64,000 nucleotides of DNA from Candidatus Nanoarchaeia archaeon (GCA_028714375.1 JAQTMK010000002.1:85812-149811), one strand, 5' to 3'. Positions 1-8,976 are shown, numbered from the stretch's first letter. Notes: generated by a model from the letters alone, not told the origin. Numbers and translations: made by a program.

Positions 1-1
1 G

Positions 2-823
2 AATTATCCAATAGCTCCCATGATAATGAGCAGAGGCTGTCCATTCCAATGCACCTATTGTGCAAGCAAGGTGGTTACAGGACAAAAATTCAGGAAAAGA
101 AGCGTTGAAAATATAATTCAAGAATTAGAATTATTATATAATAAATTTGGAATAAAAGAAATTCATATCGTTGATGACACATTTACATTAGATAGGAAAA
201 GGGTTGTTGATTTTTGCAATGAATTGATAAAAAGAAAAATTAAGATTACCTATACATTTCCAAACGGAGTCAGATTAGATACTCTAGACGAAGAACTATT
301 AAGATTATTAAAGAAAACTGGTTGTTATGCAATGTCTGTAGGTATAGAATCGGGGAGTCAGGAAATACTAAACGATATGAGAAAAGGTTTAACCTTAAAA
401 TTAATAAAAGAAAAAACAGATTTGATTGCAAAAATAGGAATAGACATCAACGGATTCTTCATTGTTGGTTATCCAGGAGAAACAAAGGAAACAATATTAA
501 AAACAATAAAATTTGCTAAAAAACTTAAGATTAAAAGAGCACATTTTAGTTCATTTCTTCCTCTTCCAGGAACAGAATCAACCAGAAAACTAAAAGAACA
601 GAATAAATTAGGAAAAACTGATTATAGTAAATTATTTTATTCAGATGTTCCTTATGCTCCAGACAGCATGACAAAAGAAGAACTTAAAAAATTGCAAAGA
701 AGAGCATTTTTGGAATTTTACCTAAGGCCAAAAATAATTTGGTATATGATACTCGAAATCAGAACTTTGGATCATCTCTTATCCTTGTTAAAAAGAGCAA
801 GAGATTATGCATTCGGAAGATGA
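2..823 (+). CDS. B12-type radical SAM protein (5'-truncated by window edge)
   Basis: The frame is open to the left edge of the window, so the N-terminus (probably a cobalamin-binding domain) is missing. The visible part opens with RGCPFQCTYC, a CxxxCxxC [4Fe-4S]/SAM motif, followed by a TIM-barrel core with a GGE-equivalent region (VDDTFT), a GIESGS SAM-contact motif and GYPGET. This order is typical of the radical SAM/B12-binding family (Elp3/MiaB/NifB fold). An ATG lies at 20, but residues before it (NYPIAP) match the family linker, so 20 is not the true start. The stop overlaps the next ATG (ATGA), so the two are co-translated. Because the following genes make surface glycans or lipids, a role modifying such a molecule is plausible, but the substrate cannot be read from the sequence. 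Confidence 0.85.
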   Translation, partial: NYPIAPMIMSRGCPFQCTYCASKVVTGQKFRKRSVENIIQELELLYNKFGIKEIHIVDDTFTLDRKRVVDFCNELIKRKIKITYTFPNGVRLDTLDEELLRLLKKTGCYAMSVGIESGSQEILNDMRKGLTLKLIKEKTDLIAKIGIDINGFFIVGYPGETKETILKTIKFAKKLKIKRAHFSSFLPLPGTESTRKLKEQNKLGKTDYSKLFYSDVPYAPDSMTKEELKKLQRRAFLEFYLRPKIIWYMILEIRTLDHLLSLLKRARDYAFGR

Positions 824-2073
824 AAAAAATAATAATTTTGGGAGCAGGACTTTCAGGATTAGCTGCAGCAACAGAACTATCAGTAGAAAATGAAGTTTTG
901 GTTTTAGAAAAAAACAATTATATTGGCGGACTGGCTGCTTCATTTAACTATAAAGGCTACGAGATTCCGTTTTATTACCACCATGTTTTTAATCATGATT
1001 CTGTGACCCGTTCTTTCCTGAAAAGGTTTGATGATTCAGGACTAACCTGGAAAAAAATAAAGATGGCTATTCTGGTTAATAATAGGAGTTATAATTTCAC
1101 AAATCCTCTAGCATTACTAAGTTTTAACTATTTAACATTTAAAGAAAAAATAAGATATGGTCTGTTTGGTTTTTATGTTTTTTATGTTTTAAATCCAGAT
1201 AAAATCCCTCAAAACTTAGATGCAGAAAAATGGTTGAAAAAATACGCAGGAAAAGGGATAACTAAAAAATTATTCCATGAATTATATGCAAAAAATAAGT
1301 TTAATATCTCTCTGAGTGAAATCTCAGCAAAACAGTTTGCTCACAGATTAAAAGCAAAAGAGGCCTTGGGTGTTTTCGGTTATCCAAGAGATGGGCTGGA
1401 TAAATTTATAGATAATATGAAAAACTATATTGAAAAAAACAAATCCAAAATACTAATAAATCAAAATATTCAGGAAATTGATCTAATCAAAAAACAAATC
1501 AAAGTAAATAATAAAAAAATAAAATATGATTTAACAATAAACACAATCCCAATTCCTGAATTCCTAAAAATAGCAAAAGGACTTCCAAAGGTTTACGAAC
1601 TTAAGTTATCCAAAATAAAATACTGCCCGGCAGTTTCAATAGTAATAGGAACAGACAAATTCTTATCAAACCATTACTGGCTTAATGTTTTAAAAGAACC
1701 AAAATTGCAAATGATAATGCAGCATTCATGGCTATATGATAATTATCCTGAAAAAATAACCTGGTTGCTAAGATATGGTGGTTCTGAAGAAGATTTAGGA
1801 ATCAACGACGATAAAATCTTTAAGGAATACACCCATTCATTGAAAAAATATTATCCAAGGGTAAACATTAAATGGTACAAGGTTTTCAGGGAAAAATATG
1901 CTGAACCAATCTATGATAAAAATTATTATCTATTCAAGCCAGATTATAAAACACCAATCCCTTCCCTGTATCATGCTGGAATACAAGTTTCATATCCATT
2001 GATAAGGACTATGAACTCTGCTTTAATTTCTGGATTAGAAGTCGCTAAGCTAATCAAATCTTCAGATTCTTAA
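820..2073 (+). CDS. FAD/NAD(P)-dependent amine-oxidase-fold oxidoreductase
   Basis: A 417-aa protein starting at the ATG that overlaps the previous stop. An upstream in-frame start at 739 lies inside the radical SAM gene and is rejected. The N-terminus carries an FAD dinucleotide-binding fold, ILGAGLSGLAAA (residues 7-18), then an acidic strand end (VLVLEKN) and a GG-x-A loop (YIGGLAASF). This is the protoporphyrinogen-oxidase / UDP-galactopyranose-mutase-like group. The C-terminus (NSALISGLEVAKLI) fits the final FAD-contacting helix. It sits between a radical SAM gene and UbiA/GT genes, so a redox step in glycan or isoprenoid-linked sugar biosynthesis is inferred. The exact substrate is unknown. 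Its 3' end overlaps the convergent PHP gene by 20 nt. Confidence 0.8.
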   Translation: MKKIIILGAGLSGLAAATELSVENEVLVLEKNNYIGGLAASFNYKGYEIPFYYHHVFNHDSVTRSFLKRFDDSGLTWKKIKMAILVNNRSYNFTNPLALLSFNYLTFKEKIRYGLFGFYVFYVLNPDKIPQNLDAEKWLKKYAGKGITKKLFHELYAKNKFNISLSEISAKQFAHRLKAKEALGVFGYPRDGLDKFIDNMKNYIEKNKSKILINQNIQEIDLIKKQIKVNNKKIKYDLTINTIPIPEFLKIAKGLPKVYELKLSKIKYCPAVSIVIGTDKFLSNHYWLNVLKEPKLQMIMQHSWLYDNYPEKITWLLRYGGSEEDLGINDDKIFKEYTHSLKKYYPRVNIKWYKVFREKYAEPIYDKNYYLFKPDYKTPIPSLYHAGIQVSYPLIRTMNSALISGLEVAKLIKSSDS

Positions 2074-2722
2074 ACTTATTAAAGAATTTAGTCCCAACAA
2101 GTAAAACAAAAGGATTTGCATGTTTAACCATAACCTGCTCAGAAGTTCTTAATTTTTTTAAAAAATCTTTAGGATTATCCAAATCAAAACTTTCCATTTT
2201 AGTATAAGCTCTTCCAATCTCAACAGGCCAGTGAGCATCACTTCCAGAAGCTTTAGGGAGATTCATTCTGTTTGCGTATTCCCAAGCCTTTTTTGTATAT
2301 TTCTTAAAAACAACTCTTCCATTATAAACTTCAACAATATCTAATTTATTTTTTATATCAAACTCTCCATGACCAAACAAAGCGCTTCTCACTCTTACTT
2401 TATCAAAAGGATGTGCAAGATAAACCAAACCACCTTGCTCTTTAATCTTATCAATAGCTTCAAAAATATCTATATTTTTCTTAATCTCTTCATTCAAAAA
2501 TAATCCAGTAATTTCACCTTTATGTCCTTCATGAAAGATTTTAATCTCTTCACCAATAATACAGTCATTATATCTTTTTTTATATTCTAAAGCTCCTTTG
2601 ATAGTGTTGTGGTCTGTAATAACTGGAAATAATCCTTTCTTCAAACAATGTTTTCTTAAAACATTCAGCTTAGTCCAAGTATCAGGACTTGCACTTGTAT
2701 GAATGTGCATGTCAACTTTCAT
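2054..2722 (-). CDS. PHP-domain metal-dependent phosphoesterase
   Basis: About 222 aa starting MKVDMHIHTS, which places the HxH metal motif right after the first strand as in PHP proteins. An upstream ATG at 2740 would add six residues and lengthen the overlap with the DUF362 gene from 11 to 29 nt. Other PHP motifs follow in order: TDHNTI, AHPFD and GSDAHW. These supply the His/Asp/Glu ligands for a di- or trinuclear metal site. It is a standalone PHP protein (not a DNA polymerase domain), so a small phosphoester or nucleotide substrate is likely. It overlaps the DUF362 gene upstream, which suggests co-expression. Confidence 0.8.
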   Translation of the reverse strand: MKVDMHIHTSASPDTWTKLNVLRKHCLKKGLFPVITDHNTIKGALEYKKRYNDCIIGEEIKIFHEGHKGEITGLFLNEEIKKNIDIFEAIDKIKEQGGLVYLAHPFDKVRVRSALFGHGEFDIKNKLDIVEVYNGRVVFKKYTKKAWEYANRMNLPKASGSDAHWPVEIGRAYTKMESFDLDNPKDFLKKLRTSEQVMVKHANPFVLLVGTKFFNKFKNLKI

Positions 2723-3782
2723 ATTCTTTAAATTTCTCACCCCATGAAGTTTTCATGAATTTATTAATCCTAGATTTACCAACAGTAGGATACCATAATT
2801 TATCATGATAAAAATAACTTCCAAAAATAGCCAAGTTAAACAAACCAGTATGAAATAACATAGGCTCAACAAACCTAAAAGCTCCTTTCCTGAACATCTG
2901 ATCCCAGAAAATAACTGGACTTTTTCCAGCACTGAATTTAAGATTTATTTTCTTAATATCAATACCATCAATATCTAAACTATCAACATCACCATTACCC
3001 AAACCATAATCATGAGCCATTTTAATAAATTTAATTTTCATTGGATCAAAACCCATTAATTTGGCAGCAACAGCATCAATTGCAACCTGATCCTCAGAAG
3101 CTAGTATTAAATTAGATTCAACAGGCATCATTGTTCTTGGACCGTTTCCGTTTCCAGAAACAGTTCCATCCATCACAGCAAGCATCTTAGGATGTATTTT
3201 TTGTTGTATCTTAAGCAAATCAACCAAAACCTCATGTATCATCTTGTGGCTGTGATGTCTTCTTTCAGTTATCAGTCCTCCAAAAGCATTTTTCATAGCC
3301 CCAGTCATCTGAGTATGCCCGTGTGTTTTCAAAGTAGGTAAATGAACAACAGGTTTGCCGTAAAACATCTCAGGAACCTTTAAACCATCAGGAAATATGT
3401 GATCAATGGCATCAAAGTCAAAATTACCCTTTAATTTGACCCATTTTGCTTCAGTAAGGGGTTTGTACTCTAAATTGTATTTCTTCAAAATAGGCAGCCA
3501 TTTATTGCCTTTAGCACCTTTCCAGACATCAGTTACAACAGTCCTGTTCTCAACAGGAATTATATTCTCCAATTTATATTTTTTAAAACCATTAATAACC
3601 CCTTCCAGTTGCCATGGTTCAGTAGAGCAGGCAGGATAATATAAACTCCAGGATAAATTTAATTTAAACAAAATCTCATCTTTTCTGTCAAAAATCTTGT
3701 TAATCTTAACTCTATCTAGCAATTCCTCATAGTCATTCAAAACACTTTCCGGCTTTGTTTTAAGAACTACTACCTTAGACAT
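2712..3782 (-). CDS. DUF362 family protein
   Basis: A 356-aa protein with family landmarks: FKLNLSW near residue 45, a central block PVVHLPTLKTHGHTQMTGAMKN, GGL, and a C-terminal D-x-VA-x-D region (EDQVAIDAVAAKLMGF). DUF362 proteins are widespread but poorly characterised; many bacterial ones carry ferredoxin domains, which are absent here. Translation begins at an ATG just left of the divergent UbiA gene, with AT-rich promoter-like sequence between them. It is the first gene of a two-gene unit with the PHP protein. Function is unknown. Confidence 0.75.
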   Translation of the reverse strand: MSKVVVLKTKPESVLNDYEELLDRVKINKIFDRKDEILFKLNLSWSLYYPACSTEPWQLEGVINGFKKYKLENIIPVENRTVVTDVWKGAKGNKWLPILKKYNLEYKPLTEAKWVKLKGNFDFDAIDHIFPDGLKVPEMFYGKPVVHLPTLKTHGHTQMTGAMKNAFGGLITERRHHSHKMIHEVLVDLLKIQQKIHPKMLAVMDGTVSGNGNGPRTMMPVESNLILASEDQVAIDAVAAKLMGFDPMKIKFIKMAHDYGLGNGDVDSLDIDGIDIKKINLKFSAGKSPVIFWDQMFRKGAFRFVEPMLFHTGLFNLAIFGSYFYHDKLWYPTVGKSRINKFMKTSWGEKFKEYES

Positions 3783-3834
3783 ATAACAATCCTTCCTAAT
3801 AATCTTTATAAAGATTTTTGTGATAAAAAAACAT

Positions 3835-4680
3835 ATGAATTATGTACTAAATTTGTTAAGAACAAGGCAATATTACAAGAATTTGTTAATTTTTCTGCCA
3901 TTGATATTTGTGGGTTCTTTTTTTAATCTAGATTTATGGATTAAGATATTTTTAGGATTCATAGCTCTTTGTTTAATCTCATCAGCAAATTATATTTTAA
4001 ATGATATTGTAGATATCAAAAAAGACCAACTACATCCAGAAAAGAGGCTAAGACCTTTGGCTTCAGGAAAAATCTCAACAAAACTGGCTTTAATCTTGGC
4101 AATAATCTTATTAACCGCATCATTAATAATTTCTTCTCTGCTTTCAGCAACCTTTTCCTATTTTGTAATGGTTTTATTTGCACTGACTCAGCTTTATACT
4201 TTTTATCTTAAAGATCAGCCCTTTGTGGATATTTTGATTGTCTCAACCAATTTTGTAGTCAGGGCAATATCCGGAATTTTTATAATTAATTCCACTTTGT
4301 CTCCCTGGTTGATTGCTTGTACATTTTTCCTTGCATTATTCTTGGTTGTTGGCAAAAGAGAAGCTGACTCTTTGTTATTAAAAGAAAACTCATTCGGCCA
4401 TAAACCAGTCTTAAAATATTACACAAAAGAAACAAACTCTGCATTGATGATAATTGCAACAACATTGTTAATAACAGCCTACAGTCTTTATAGTTTCCTA
4501 AGTCAATACCCGCATTTAATTTACACGATTCCCTTTGCCTTGTATGTAATTTTTAGATATTTTTATTTAATAGAAAATGGATCCATAATAGCAAGACATC
4601 CTGAAAAGTTATTCAAAGATTTTCCAATAACATTAGGTTTATTAATTTGGGTGGCATTAGTTTTTATGATAATTTACTAA
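3835..4680 (+). CDS. UbiA-family polyprenyl-phosphate transferase (DPPR-synthase-like)
   Basis: An integral membrane protein of about 281 aa. The ATG at 3835 is preferred; a GTG at 3820 would add five residues. Eight or nine hydrophobic helices are visible. The first Asp-rich motif is NDIVDIKKDQLHPEKRLRP, and later come a DILIVSTNFVVRAISG loop and FLALFLVVGKREAD. The HPxKxxRP ending and the GKR loop resemble decaprenyl-phosphate phosphoribosyltransferases (DPPR synthases) more than quinone-type UbiA enzymes. The likely reaction is transfer of phosphoribose or a similar group to a polyprenyl phosphate at the membrane. The next gene starts 1 nt after its stop, so it is coupled to the GT4 gene. 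Confidence 0.8.
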   Translation: MNYVLNLLRTRQYYKNLLIFLPLIFVGSFFNLDLWIKIFLGFIALCLISSANYILNDIVDIKKDQLHPEKRLRPLASGKISTKLALILAIILLTASLIISSLLSATFSYFVMVLFALTQLYTFYLKDQPFVDILIVSTNFVVRAISGIFIINSTLSPWLIACTFFLALFLVVGKREADSLLLKENSFGHKPVLKYYTKETNSALMIIATTLLITAYSLYSFLSQYPHLIYTIPFALYVIFRYFYLIENGSIIARHPEKLFKDFPITLGLLIWVALVFMIIY

Positions 4681-4681
4681 G

Positions 4682-5761
4682 ATGAAAGTTTTATTTATAA
4701 CACATGGTGGAACAAAATATGAAAACATTAGTTCCATCGCTGAATTAGTTGATGGAGTAACTGTTTTAGGACACATAAAACATAAAGATGAGATAATAAG
4801 GTACCCCCCAAAAAATCAAAGAAAAGATAATATAAAAATAATTTATGCAAAGAACTTACTATCTTTCCTAATCCAACCAAGAAGAATAAAAGCAGAGTTA
4901 GTAATTTCCCACTGCCCAATATCAGGATTAGCAGCATATCTCTCAAGAAAAAAATTCAAGTTTTTGATGTGTCAGGATTTCTATGAATATCACGAATTAG
5001 TTAAACAACCAAAATTAAAAAAATTAGTCTCTCTTTTCTTAATAAAAATTATGACTCGGATAAGTTGCAAGAATGCAGATTCTGTAATTTGTTTGTCTAC
5101 TTATATTCAAAAAAAAGCAATGGGGTATGGTGCAAAAAAAGCAGTAGTAATTCCTATGTGGGGCATTGATATGAAACATCTTTCTCCGAATAACAAAGAT
5201 CCAAATCTCAAGAAGAAACTGGGGATAAAGAATCAGAAAGTATTATTTACGTTAGCAAGACTTTCTCCAGAAAAAGGATTGCAGTACTTAATCAAGGCAA
5301 TAAAAATACTTGAAAAGGAAAATATTATCTTGATCATCGGAGGCAAAGGGACCGAAGAAAACTATCTAAAAAATCTAGTTAAGCAATTAGATCTAGAATC
5401 AAAAATTCTATTTATTAATTATGTCCCCTTTGAAGAAGTCCCTCACTATCATAACATTGCAGATATTTGTTTATTAGTAAGTTTAAAAGAAGGCCTTGGC
5501 ATTGGAGCAATAGAGCCTCTAGCTTGTAAAAAACCAGTTATAGGTTCTAATACCGGAGGAATAACAGATACTATAATCCATAACAAAACTGGTTTGTTGG
5601 TAGAACCTGGAAATTCTCAGCAGATAGCAGATGCTATAATGCTTTTATTAAAAGACAAGAAGCTAGGGGATTATCTTGTCAAAAACGGATATGAGCATGT
5701 AAAAAATAACTTTGAACAGAAAAAAGTAACTAAAAGATATCAAGAAGAAATTCTTAATTAA
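4682..5761 (+). CDS. Glycosyltransferase family 4 (GT-B fold)
   Basis: A 359-aa soluble GT-B enzyme. The C-terminal nucleotide-sugar domain shows LARLSPEKGLQYLIKA, then the E-x7-E signature region in SLKEGLGIGAIEPLACKKP and GSNTGG...TGLLVEPGN. The N-terminal acceptor domain is less conserved, as usual. It probably adds a hexose from an NDP-sugar to a lipid-linked or secondary surface glycan. It directly follows the UbiA gene on the same strand and overlaps the convergent methyltransferase gene by 8 nt. Confidence 0.85.
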   Translation: MKVLFITHGGTKYENISSIAELVDGVTVLGHIKHKDEIIRYPPKNQRKDNIKIIYAKNLLSFLIQPRRIKAELVISHCPISGLAAYLSRKKFKFLMCQDFYEYHELVKQPKLKKLVSLFLIKIMTRISCKNADSVICLSTYIQKKAMGYGAKKAVVIPMWGIDMKHLSPNNKDPNLKKKLGIKNQKVLFTLARLSPEKGLQYLIKAIKILEKENIILIIGGKGTEENYLKNLVKQLDLESKILFINYVPFEEVPHYHNIADICLLVSLKEGLGIGAIEPLACKKPVIGSNTGGITDTIIHNKTGLLVEPGNSQQIADAIMLLLKDKKLGDYLVKNGYEHVKNNFEQKKVTKRYQEEILN

Positions 5762-6434
5762 GTTTAGCTTTAACAATTAAACTCCATCCCAAACTTGGAA
5801 ATAATTTACTCAATAAATCAAACCTGAATCCATTTACCAAGATGCAATCCACCATAAAAGATTGAATATAAAATCCATTCCTTTTAAGCAACTTCTCCAG
5901 ACTTTTTTTAGTAAAATATCTTATATGTCCAGCACTTCTTCCTTTACCTTCATAATTAACCAATCCAATGTCAATATCAGGATTTTTTCCAATAAATAAT
6001 TTTAATCTTCTGTTAAATGCAGCTATATTGGGAGTAGTCAAAACCAAAAACCCATCTTTTTTTAGAACTCGTTTAATCTCACTTAGGAATAAATCAGTAT
6101 CAAAAACATGCTCTATTATCTCACCTGCAAAAACAACATCAAATTCCTGATCTTTAAATGGAAACTTTCCCTCAACATCGCCAAAAAAACAATCTATTCC
6201 CCTTTCTTTGGCAAGTTTTACCCCCTCTTTTGAGATTTCCATTCCAATTACAACATTTCCCAAGTCTTTAATTTTGTTAGAAATATATCCATCATAACAA
6301 CCAACATCCAAAACTTTCTTTCCTTTACCAATTAGACTAAGAGATTTTTTAATCCTTAGGTATGTCTCTCTTCCAACTTTACTATCTTCAAACTTTAACT
6401 TATAAGCTTCAGTATTAAATTTTATTTTATCCAT
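5754..6434 (-). CDS. Class I SAM-dependent methyltransferase
   Basis: A 226-aa protein with motif I VLDVGCYDGY (residues 41-50), an acidic motif II end (GMEIS), motif IV DVVFAGEIIEHV and post-motif LVLTTPN. This is the UbiE/COQ5-like Methyltransf_11/25 group. The HIRYFTKKSLEKLL segment is common in glycan- or lipid-modifying members. It is convergent with the GT4 gene and may methylate a sugar or lipid made by that cluster, but this is inferred from position only. Confidence 0.8.
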   Translation of the reverse strand: MDKIKFNTEAYKLKFEDSKVGRETYLRIKKSLSLIGKGKKVLDVGCYDGYISNKIKDLGNVVIGMEISKEGVKLAKERGIDCFFGDVEGKFPFKDQEFDVVFAGEIIEHVFDTDLFLSEIKRVLKKDGFLVLTTPNIAAFNRRLKLFIGKNPDIDIGLVNYEGKGRSAGHIRYFTKKSLEKLLKRNGFYIQSFMVDCILVNGFRFDLLSKLFPSLGWSLIVKAKLN

Positions 6435-6487
6435 CTAAAAAGAAAAATTATCCTATTTATTAAGTTTTATATAAATAAAAAAGAAAG

Positions 6488-6514
6488 AAAAAAACTGCTG
6501 TATTTAAGCAGCAG
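6488..6514 (-). terminator. Hairpin plus oligo-T terminator of the S-layer gene
   Basis: On the minus strand CTGCTG (6514-6509) pairs with CAGCAG (6500-6495) around an 8-nt loop and runs directly into seven T residues (6494-6488). The S-layer stop codon (6506-6504) lies inside the loop. This is a bacterial-looking intrinsic terminator, although archaeal termination usually needs only the T-run. Confidence 0.6.
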
Positions 6515-8729
6515 CTACAGTCATGTCGCTTAAGGTTGTACCTTTAACAACAACTTCTGTTCCAGATAGTTTGTAGTCTTTGAAGTTCTGCAATACTTTA
6601 GCAGCTCTTCTGGTGTCCATTGCTTCGTAACCAGCTACAACAATTGCAACTTTGTCTCCGTTAGCAGCAATTTTAATCAATGCTTCACCAGCAGAGTACA
6701 ATTCTCTGAAGTTATCTGCAGTACCAACAAATTTCTCAGCTACTGAGTTAATTGCTGGTCCACCAACTACAATTAAGTTGTAGTTTGCTGGGCTTGTAAC
6801 TTCTGAGTCCATCATGCTCTTTGTTTCAATTGGTGTTATTGCACAATTGGTACTTGAAGCAGCAGATGTTGCACTTGTTCCCTTAATAACTACATTAGCA
6901 AATACCTGGTCTCCTGGTACTTCCAAAACAACTTCATCACTTGCTCCGTGGCCCTTAGGATCTCTAACGATTACACCATACTGTGTTCTGTGGTCTTCAT
7001 CTTTTGTTCCCAAGTTTGTTCCTTGCCATACTAATTCCCCAGCTTCTTCTGAAGATGCTGTGGCTCCAAGTGCTGTAACTTTTCCATTACTGTCTGTTAT
7101 CCAAGTTGAGTTTATTGACTCTACATTAGCTAGGTAAGTTGCATCATATAGGTACAAAGCAATATTCAATCCTGTTGTTGTACTATTTGTTAATTTAAAT
7201 ATTGCATCTGTTCCTTTGGTACTATCATATTCGATATGACCAAAGTTAACAGGGGTAGTACCTAATATAACATGTCCTGCCCATATGACCTTGTTGTTTG
7301 TATCTTCATAATAGATAAATGCTTCTGTGTCGTTTGCTGCTGCAGTAGCTGCATTTAAATTGGTAATCCAAATTTTGTCTGTCTTTCTATCTGATGAAGA
7401 TCCATTACTTCCAGTTAAGTCACCCTGATCCACAACCAATGAATCATCTACATTTGAATGTATGTAAACTGCACCGGCTGCAGATAAAGCAGTACATCCA
7501 CCACATGCATCACTTAAATCAGCTGAACTATCATATTCCTGAGTTAGTGTCATGTAGTTTGTATCAGCTACGCTTAAACTATCCAAACATATACTTACAT
7601 AGTTGTTTGGTAAGTCTAAACATTCACCAACACTCAATGGGTTATCTGAATCATCGTTCCATACAAAGTCATTCTCAATACCTAGTTTTGGACCTGTAGC
7701 GTCAGCAGTTGTAGTTGTTAAACTTGAAGCTGCTTCTCCGTTTAATGAACCTAAGTCCCATACCCAATTTGGATCATCTTTGTCTTCTCCAACATAAGCG
7801 TCTCCATCTTGGTAAGTTTCTTGAGCGTCTTTACCAATAACTAAGGTAGCAGATCTCTGGGCTACATCATTACTGTCATAGAAGGTTTCATCGTTTTTAA
7901 TCTCAATTCCGTTTACTGTTTCTACAGTACTGGATGGGATTGTTTCAACTACACCATCTACGTCAACAACAATAGCTCCGTTTGAACCTACGTTCTTTAA
8001 GGTAATTTTTTTACCATCTACTTCAACACCATCTTCAACTTGCATAAAGTACTCTGTACCTACATATGCTGTAAATTTAGTATCTGAACCGATGTTGGTA
8101 ATCTTTAGTTTTTTACCCAAGAACTTAATATCTAATGGAATTGATGTAGTTGATGCGTTAGGGATGATTGTCTCATCAAATAGATAGAAGTACTTAACTG
8201 CATCTCTTTCCATTTCCATGACTACGCTTGTCTCATAGTCATCATCTGCACTTGTAAGGCTTGTTGCAATGGTTGCGTTTCCAGTTGCAAAAGCTATGTT
8301 CTCTTGTATGTCATAATCTGCACTGTTAAAGGAAATTGTAGTATCCAATAAAGTTGGGATGTCTCCATCACTTAATTCTGTATCAAAAGTGTAACTGTTT
8401 GCGTCAGCAACAGCACTTCCCAATGGAATTTGTTCAGAAGTTCCACCAGAAACTGATACAGCTCCTCCTCCTGCAGTACATGTTTTACTCTCAAATTGTA
8501 GTCCAGTTCCTATGTCTAATACACCAATACTATCTGATGATGCTGCATTAGCACCGACTACAAATACGTTGGAGTTGTCATATTTTCCATTTACGATAAA
8601 TGGACTTGGATATTCTGCTAAGTCTAAAGCAAATGCACTACCCACGGTAGCACCGACCATAGCAACTCCAGCACCTATAGCAGCTATTTTTTTAACTGCT
8701 TTCTTTGCTCTTAATACGAAGTTTTGCAT
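6504..8729 (-). CDS. S-layer protein
   Basis: A 741-aa exported protein resembling the S-layer proteins of Methanococcales and DPANN archaea. The N-terminus has a basic region and a hydrophobic signal peptide (AAIGAGVAMVGATVGSAFA, about residues 17-35), followed by the characteristic YPSPFIVNGKYDNSNVFVVG and a SSDSIGVLDI segment. The body is rich in Thr, Ser, Asp and beta-strand patterns. The C-terminus has the conserved VVGGPAINSVAEKF block, VAGYEAMDTRRAAKVLQNF and a GTEVVVKGTTLSDM tail. It should form the paracrystalline cell envelope and was probably glycosylated by nearby GTs. Its start is set by a very strong Shine-Dalgarno site, and a leader of about 150 nt precedes it. Codons are noticeably more GC-rich than in neighbours, consistent with high expression. 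Confidence 0.9.
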   Translation of the reverse strand: MQNFVLRAKKAVKKIAAIGAGVAMVGATVGSAFALDLAEYPSPFIVNGKYDNSNVFVVGANAASSDSIGVLDIGTGLQFESKTCTAGGGAVSVSGGTSEQIPLGSAVADANSYTFDTELSDGDIPTLLDTTISFNSADYDIQENIAFATGNATIATSLTSADDDYETSVVMEMERDAVKYFYLFDETIIPNASTTSIPLDIKFLGKKLKITNIGSDTKFTAYVGTEYFMQVEDGVEVDGKKITLKNVGSNGAIVVDVDGVVETIPSSTVETVNGIEIKNDETFYDSNDVAQRSATLVIGKDAQETYQDGDAYVGEDKDDPNWVWDLGSLNGEAASSLTTTTADATGPKLGIENDFVWNDDSDNPLSVGECLDLPNNYVSICLDSLSVADTNYMTLTQEYDSSADLSDACGGCTALSAAGAVYIHSNVDDSLVVDQGDLTGSNGSSSDRKTDKIWITNLNAATAAANDTEAFIYYEDTNNKVIWAGHVILGTTPVNFGHIEYDSTKGTDAIFKLTNSTTTGLNIALYLYDATYLANVESINSTWITDSNGKVTALGATASSEEAGELVWQGTNLGTKDEDHRTQYGVIVRDPKGHGASDEVVLEVPGDQVFANVVIKGTSATSAASSTNCAITPIETKSMMDSEVTSPANYNLIVVGGPAINSVAEKFVGTADNFRELYSAGEALIKIAANGDKVAIVVAGYEAMDTRRAAKVLQNFKDYKLSGTEVVVKGTTLSDMTVAAA

Positions 8730-8880
8730 TTATTACACACCTCCATGTGTTAAAATCTTTTTTGTCTTTGTTTTCTCTGTCTCAAGGATAGCATATCCTT
8801 AAGATACTAAACCAAATAATTGTGTCTATAGCAACATCCAAACAACAGATATCGCTACCTCTTTTCAATTATTAGGTTAT
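8730..8880 (-). promoter_or_regulatory. Structured 5' leader of the S-layer mRNA with loop-presented SD
   Basis: Three hairpins can be drawn on the minus strand between the TATA box and the ATG. First, a 10-bp stem with two G-U wobbles (8857-8848 with 8838-8829) and a 9-nt loop. Second, a perfect 7-bp stem AAGGATA/TATCCTT (8800-8784) with a 3-nt loop. Third, ACACA/TGTGT (8760-8745), whose 6-nt loop TGGAGG carries the start of the Shine-Dalgarno sequence GGAGGTG. The ATG follows at 8729. Such a leader could stabilise the transcript or control ribosome access; this is inferred from structure only. Confidence 0.55.
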
Positions 8881-8900
8881 TATCAAAAAGCCCAAAAACG

Positions 8901-8920
8901 CTTTATAAACATTTATATAC
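8901..8920 (-). promoter_or_regulatory. TATA-type promoter of the S-layer gene
   Basis: Minus strand reads GTATATAAATG then TTTATAAAG, two overlapping TATA candidates. The second would place transcription start near 8877, giving a leader of about 150 nt. No other promoter-like sequence is seen closer to the ATG. Confidence 0.5.
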
Positions 8921-8952
8921 TCCAGTAAATATTTGATAGCTAAAATGCCCAT

Positions 8953-8976
8953 CTACAGCCACGGCAGACGCTGTAG
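8953..8976. repeat. Perfect 7-bp inverted repeat upstream of the S-layer promoter
   Basis: CTACAGC at 8953-8959 is mirrored by GCTGTAG at 8970-8976 with a 10-nt spacer. It lies between the end of the pilin-like operon and the S-layer TATA box. It lacks a T-run on the minus strand, so it may be an operator or RNA-processing site rather than a terminator. Confidence 0.4.

Noticed and set aside
6814..8802. Several plus-strand open frames across the S-layer gene (for example 7394-7699 and 8512-8802).
   Set aside because: They are antisense shadows of a GC-richer, biased coding sequence, lack promoter or Shine-Dalgarno support, and have odd composition.
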